Origin: Alteromonas sp047556435
Lineage (GTDB): Bacteria; Pseudomonadota; Gammaproteobacteria; Enterobacterales; Alteromonadaceae
Direction: 5' to 3'
Length of the DNA: 64,000 bases
NCBI RefSeq assembly: GCF_047556435.1
Contig: NZ_CP180210.1
Coordinates: forward strand, 3,348,001 to 3,412,000
In this document: piece after piece, positions 60,339 through 64,000 of the stretch
Layout: the number at the start of each line of letters is the position of its first letter
Numbering within the stretch: position 1 is the first letter of the stretch
Position numbers and translations under genes: made by a program
Notes under the pieces: generated by a model
What the model saw: only the letters and a program-made list of their open reading frames with translations
Told to the model about the DNA's origin: nothing
Databases searched by the model: none

Positions 60339-60746
60339 GCCTGTTGCTGTTATACGCTATGAGAAGCTGGACTAATGTCTCCTTCATGCGTTGGGAAAGA
60401 CGAATTCAGTGAGCATGCGTAACAATTCTCTCATACCAGTATGGCTAAGCAGTTTGGCGTGATACAACGCATCGAAGTGCTGGCAGAAAGCCCCTTTTTC
60501 TTTGTGAATTGCTATTGGTGCACCTGACAGGCCACAGAGTTAGGCATCGCTGGTAGGTGCTAAGGGCGCGTACTCAGCTGCGATTAGTGATTGCATCCAT
60601 TGCAGCAATATGTCATGAATCTAGCCAACGACACCTTTTTCAGGCGATCGCATGTAAGTAAAAAATGACATCGCGATTATCAAGTAAAAATTTTTCACGC
60701 TTGTGGCCTTCATCTGATTCCGAGAACACGTGTAACACAAAACGAT
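60339..60746. other. 408-base intergenic region
   Basis: No gene was found. It should hold the promoter of the alcohol dehydrogenase gene; no clear terminator after the kinase gene was seen. Confidence 0.5.
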
Positions 60747-61904
60747 ATGAAGAACATGCAAATAGCTTACTTTAAATCAGCAAAAAAATTAATCACCGGC
60801 AACGGGGCTGTGAACACGCTTAGAGACGAGCTTTCTCGACTTGGCGTGACAAAGCCTGCCGTTATTACTGATAAAGGAGTAAGCCAGTCCGGAGGACTGT
60901 CTCTTGTTACGAACCAGCTTCAGGCTGGAAGTTTTGTAGTTTACGATGATATCCCGCCTGAACCGGAAATTTCTGTTATAGAGAAATGTGTTGCAGAACT
61001 TCGAGACAAAGATGTGGATGGCATAATTGCCGTTGGTGGCGGCAGTGCCATCGATAGCGCAAAAGTACTGGCAGTTACCATGGGACATGAGGGGAAAATT
61101 TCAGCACTTTTTGGCGAAGATAACGTTGCCTCCAGAGACATTCCACTCATCGCTATTCCTACAACAGCCGGAACTGGCTCTGAAGTTACCAACATTGCTA
61201 TTTTGTCAGACCCGGAAGATCAGCTTAAAAAGGGTATAGTGAGTGAATACCTGCTACCAGATGTTGCAATTGTTTCTGCAGAGATGACTGTTAGCTGCCC
61301 CGCAGGCGTTACTGCCGCGAGCGGCATTGATGCGCTGGTGCATGCAATCGAAGCCTATCTCTCGGTTAACGCCAGTGCGATTACCGATGCGCTCGCGTTA
61401 AAAGCGATTACATTACTTTATCCTGCACTACCGAAAGCGTTTGCCAATGGCAGCGATCTGGCAGCCCGTAATGATATGGCAACCGGCAGTTTGCTTGCCG
61501 GCCTGGCTTTTGGAAATGCAGGTGTCGGTGCGGTTCATGCTTTGGCCTACCCGCTGGGAGGCCGGTACCACCTGTCTCACGGCATGAGCAATGCGGTAAT
61601 GTTACCCCATGTAATGAAAGCAAATGCAGTGGCATGCCAGGAACGTATAGTTGATATTGGTAACGCAATGCAGCTACAAACTCAGGGGCTTTCCACATCA
61701 GGCAGCGTTGCTCTTGTTCTGGATGCAATAGTAAAGATCTGTCGCGACGTAGAAATACCCGCCACGCTAAGGCACTTTGGTATTCCGGAAGAGGACATTC
61801 CGGCTCTGGCAGTAGATGCCAGCAACGTCACGCGCTTGCTGCGCAACAACCCCAGAACATTGACAGTGGATGACATAGAAACTATTTACCGTCAGGCGTT
61901 TTAA
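60747..61904 (+). CDS. iron-containing (group III) alcohol dehydrogenase
   Basis: A 385-aa NAD(P)-dependent dehydrogenase. The nucleotide motif is GIIAVGGGSAIDSAK (about 93-107), and the metal ligands lie in SGIDALVHAIEAY (Asp and His) and VHALAYPLGGRYHLSHGMSNAV (two His). The PTTAGTGSEVT block is also conserved. Substrate is not clear; related enzymes act on ethanol, butanol, lactaldehyde or propanediol. It lies on the same strand as the binding-protein/kinase pair and may be one of its targets, as ErcA is linked to sensor kinases in Pseudomonas. Confidence 0.93.
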   Translation: MKNMQIAYFKSAKKLITGNGAVNTLRDELSRLGVTKPAVITDKGVSQSGGLSLVTNQLQAGSFVVYDDIPPEPEISVIEKCVAELRDKDVDGIIAVGGGSAIDSAKVLAVTMGHEGKISALFGEDNVASRDIPLIAIPTTAGTGSEVTNIAILSDPEDQLKKGIVSEYLLPDVAIVSAEMTVSCPAGVTAASGIDALVHAIEAYLSVNASAITDALALKAITLLYPALPKAFANGSDLAARNDMATGSLLAGLAFGNAGVGAVHALAYPLGGRYHLSHGMSNAVMLPHVMKANAVACQERIVDIGNAMQLQTQGLSTSGSVALVLDAIVKICRDVEIPATLRHFGIPEEDIPALAVDASNVTRLLRNNPRTLTVDDIETIYRQAF

Positions 61905-62300
61905 TTCCAACACAGACAACGAACAGGAAAAAGCAAAAGCGTGCCCTCCAATTGCCAGGGTCTGTGCAATTTCCGGCTGACGAATAACGCGATATACCGC
62001 CTGTGTTCGAAGCCTGATTATGTCAGCGGCACGTCTTAGGTAATTGTCACCGCAGTAGCTTTCCAGGTGGAAATTGCTAACCTCTTGCCAGCGGCCGCCT
62101 CTTTCAGTCAAATGGTTGGCGAAACGTAATTGCTGTCGTCTTCTGGCAGCGAGAGTCTGACGGCCCTACCCCAGATGCTGCAGCTGCAGCCTGGCGCTGA
62201 TGCTAAGTGCAAATTGCTGCAGCTTCGCAAAGTGTGTTGCCTTTGCTCTTGCTCCTTGGGTAACCCCGCTTATGTTTCGTTGCTGCGCCGCCACGAGAAT
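61905..62300. other. intergenic region between convergent adh and valS genes
   Basis: No gene is supported. Short open frames on both strands have no ribosome binding site and no recognisable motif. The sequence contains several CAGCTGCAG/CTGCAGC-type short repeats around 62175-62225. Confidence 0.5.
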
Positions 62301-62329
62301 AAAAAAACGGCCGCAAATGCGACCGCTTT
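62301..62329 (-). terminator. terminator of valS
   Basis: On the minus strand AAGCGGTCGC and GCGGCCGTT pair (with two G-T pairs) around ATTT and are followed by seven Ts, 30 bases past the valS stop. Confidence 0.88.
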
Positions 62330-62358
62330 CCATGCTGCATACTATTGCTTTTTAATCA

Positions 62359-64000
62359 CTACAGCGACTGAATGGTTTCCACCTGCGCATTGAGCTTATC
62401 AAGCTGCTTCTGACCGTCTTCCAGCTTCGCACGCTCTTTGGCAATAACCTCATCGGGTGCGTTACTCACGAACTTCTCGTTGGACAGTTTTCCTTCAGTG
62501 CGACTGAGGTCCTTCTGCACTTTATCAATGGCTTTATGCAAACGTGCCAGCTCGGCTTCTTTGTCGATAAGACCTGCCATGGGAATAAGGATCTCCATAT
62601 CCCCTACCAGTGCCGTGGCACTTGGTGGCGCTGACTCTCCTGCTTTCAGGATTGTCACGGTTTCCAGTTTTGAAAGCTTATCCAAAAACGCTTTCGCGGC
62701 ATCCAGTCGACGGGCGTCTTCGTCGCTCACATTTTTCAGCAGCGCATTCAGCGGTTTATTCGGGGAGATATCCATTTCACCACGGATATTTCGAATACCC
62801 ACAATAAACTTCTTCACCCACTCAATATCGCTAAGTACCTGCGCATCCTGCAAGGACGTATCCTGCGCCGGGAATGGCTGCACCATAATGCTTTGAGTAT
62901 CCCCTTTCACGTCGGATAAGGGCGCGACGCGCTGCCAGATTTCCTCGGTAATAAAGGGCATAAACGGATGCAGTAAACGTAGCGTGTGCTCAAGCACATT
63001 GATAAGTGTATGACGCGTACCACGTTTCTCTGCTTCTGTACTGGCATCGTTATTCAACACCGGCTTCGTCAGCTCAAGATACCAGTCACACAGTTGGTTC
63101 CAGGTGAATTCGTAAATGGTTTGTGCGGCAATATCGAAGCGATAATCAGCCAGCGCAGACTCAAAGTCTTTCAGCGTTTGCTGGAACTTCGCCCAAATCC
63201 AGCGATCGGCGAGGCTCAGTGTCATCTCGCCACCCTCACGGCCGGTATCGTGCTCTTCGGTATTCATCAACACGAAGCGCGAGGCATTCCAAATCTTGTT
63301 ACAGAAGTTACGATAACCTTCCACCCGGCCCATATCGAAATTGATATCACGGCTGGTAGATGCCATAGCAGCAAACGTAAAGCGCAGCGCATCCGTACCA
63401 TAGGCCTGAATACCTTCCGGGAACTGCTTACGGGTGTTCTTCTCAATCTTCTTGGCAAGCTGCGGCTGCATCATGCCAGAGGTGCGTTTACTTACCAGTG
63501 ACTCCAGATCGATACCGTCGATAAGATCGATAGGGTCCAGTACATTGCCTTTCGACTTCGACATCTTATCGCCGTTCTCATCACGAATAAGGCCGGTGAT
63601 ATAGATGTCTTTAAACGGGATTTTGCCGGTAAACTTCTTGGTCATCATGATCATTCTGGCTACCCAGAAGAAAATGATATCGAAGCCGGTAACCAGCACA
63701 GAAGAGGGAACGAACTCTTCCAGTTCCGGTGTTTGCTCCGGCCAGCCCATAGTGGCAAATGGCCACAATGCGGAGGAGAACCAGGTATCCAGCACATCAT
63801 CGTCCTGGCTTAAGGTTACGTCACTGCCCAGGCTATGCTTCTCACGGACTTCGTCTTCGGTTCTGCCAACATACACGTTGCCGTCATTATCATACCAAGC
63901 AGGAATACGGTGTCCCCACCACAGTTGGCGTGAAATACACCAGTCCTGGATATTGTGCATCCACTGGTAGTACGTTTTGTTCCAGTTCTCAGGGATAAAG
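62359..64000 (-). CDS. valS: valyl-tRNA synthetase, C-terminal portion (runs off the window)
   Basis: The last 546 or so residues of ValS; the reading frame continues past base 64000, so the start and the HIGH motif are outside. The visible part begins FIPENWNKTYYQWMHNIQDW, followed by CISRQLWWGHRIPAWY; the ATP loop is DKMSKSKGNVLDP (KMSKS). The anticodon-binding domain follows, and the C-terminal coiled coil (EAELARLHKAIDKVQKDLSR) is complete. The ATG at 63960 is an internal methionine. Charges tRNA-Val and edits threonine. Confidence 0.98.
   Translation of the reverse strand, partial: FIPENWNKTYYQWMHNIQDWCISRQLWWGHRIPAWYDNDGNVYVGRTEDEVREKHSLGSDVTLSQDDDVLDTWFSSALWPFATMGWPEQTPELEEFVPSSVLVTGFDIIFFWVARMIMMTKKFTGKIPFKDIYITGLIRDENGDKMSKSKGNVLDPIDLIDGIDLESLVSKRTSGMMQPQLAKKIEKNTRKQFPEGIQAYGTDALRFTFAAMASTSRDINFDMGRVEGYRNFCNKIWNASRFVLMNTEEHDTGREGGEMTLSLADRWIWAKFQQTLKDFESALADYRFDIAAQTIYEFTWNQLCDWYLELTKPVLNNDASTEAEKRGTRHTLINVLEHTLRLLHPFMPFITEEIWQRVAPLSDVKGDTQSIMVQPFPAQDTSLQDAQVLSDIEWVKKFIVGIRNIRGEMDISPNKPLNALLKNVSDEDARRLDAAKAFLDKLSKLETVTILKAGESAPPSATALVGDMEILIPMAGLIDKEAELARLHKAIDKVQKDLSRTEGKLSNEKFVSNAPDEVIAKERAKLEDGQKQLDKLNAQVETIQSL

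Noticed and set aside
62175..62225. CTGCAG-rich short repeats considered as a repeat array
   Set aside because: Copies are too few and too irregular for a CRISPR or tandem array.
62130..62393. Plus-strand open frame between adh and valS
   Set aside because: It overlaps the valS terminator and the end of valS on the other strand and has no ribosome binding site.

Overview
The window looks like chromosomal DNA of a marine gammaproteobacterium, most likely a member of the Alteromonadaceae. This rests on the gene set and order (typA divergent from glnA, then a DUF4124 gene, ntrB and ntrC), on ErpA, RraB and YaeQ of enterobacterial/Alteromonadales type, and on moderate GC content. It is inference from protein resemblance; no search was run. 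No rRNA, tRNA, CRISPR array, intact insertion sequence or prophage was seen.

Layout. 1-3.0 kb: mtnN, the cobinamide-salvage pair cbiB-btuF and a periplasmic rhodanese. 3.6-5.7 kb: a BetT-type choline transporter behind a BetI-like palindrome. 6.1-9.5 kb: yaeQ with a small partner, then DUF2721, GNAT and FAD amine-oxidase genes. 9.6-13.5 kb: tyrS divergent from a mepM-like peptidase followed by anmK (cell-wall turnover and recycling). 13.8-20.2 kb: old yellow enzyme, a guanidine exporter under a guanidine-II riboswitch, an SRPBCC protein, a 592-aa Cys/Met-type PLP enzyme divergent from a D-2-hydroxyacid dehydrogenase, a GST, and erpA with an IscR-type site. 20.3-26.6 kb: the thiamin operon thiC-thiDE-thiF-thiS-thiG-thiH behind a TPP riboswitch. 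27-30.7 kb: a cold-shock gene and an arsenic operon, arsR-arsC-arsH-acr3. 30.8-38.4 kb: DUF6776, CLC chloride channel, hemJ, UPF0149, an atypical NRAMP protein, a PatB/MalY lyase and a single-domain response regulator. 38.6-45.9 kb: typA and the nitrogen-control locus glnA-DUF4124-ntrB-ntrC with NtrC sites and a sigma-54 promoter. 46.1-48.6 kb: an Hpt/HD-GYP protein, plsC and rraB. 48.7-56.2 kb: a more variable stretch with a membrane protein/HTH pair, a frameshifted nhaC, a DUF4177 mini-gene, secreted proteins, and an SPFH/ribbon-helix-helix pair with a twin-palindrome operator. 56.3-64 kb: a Tat-exported binding protein beside a hybrid histidine kinase, an iron alcohol dehydrogenase, and the 3' part of valS.

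The clearest regulatory logic is: (i) nitrogen control, where NtrC sites lie upstream of a sigma-54 promoter for glnA and a further site overlaps a probable promoter of ntrBC; (ii) Fe-S control of erpA by an IscR type-1-like site; (iii) two metabolite riboswitches (TPP, guanidine-II); (iv) arsenite-responsive autoregulation by ArsR. The least explained candidates for new biology are the orphan binding-protein/hybrid-kinase pair, the SPFH-RHH module, the NRAMP protein lacking its metal-binding TM1 aspartate, and the two-base frameshift in a TA run of nhaC.
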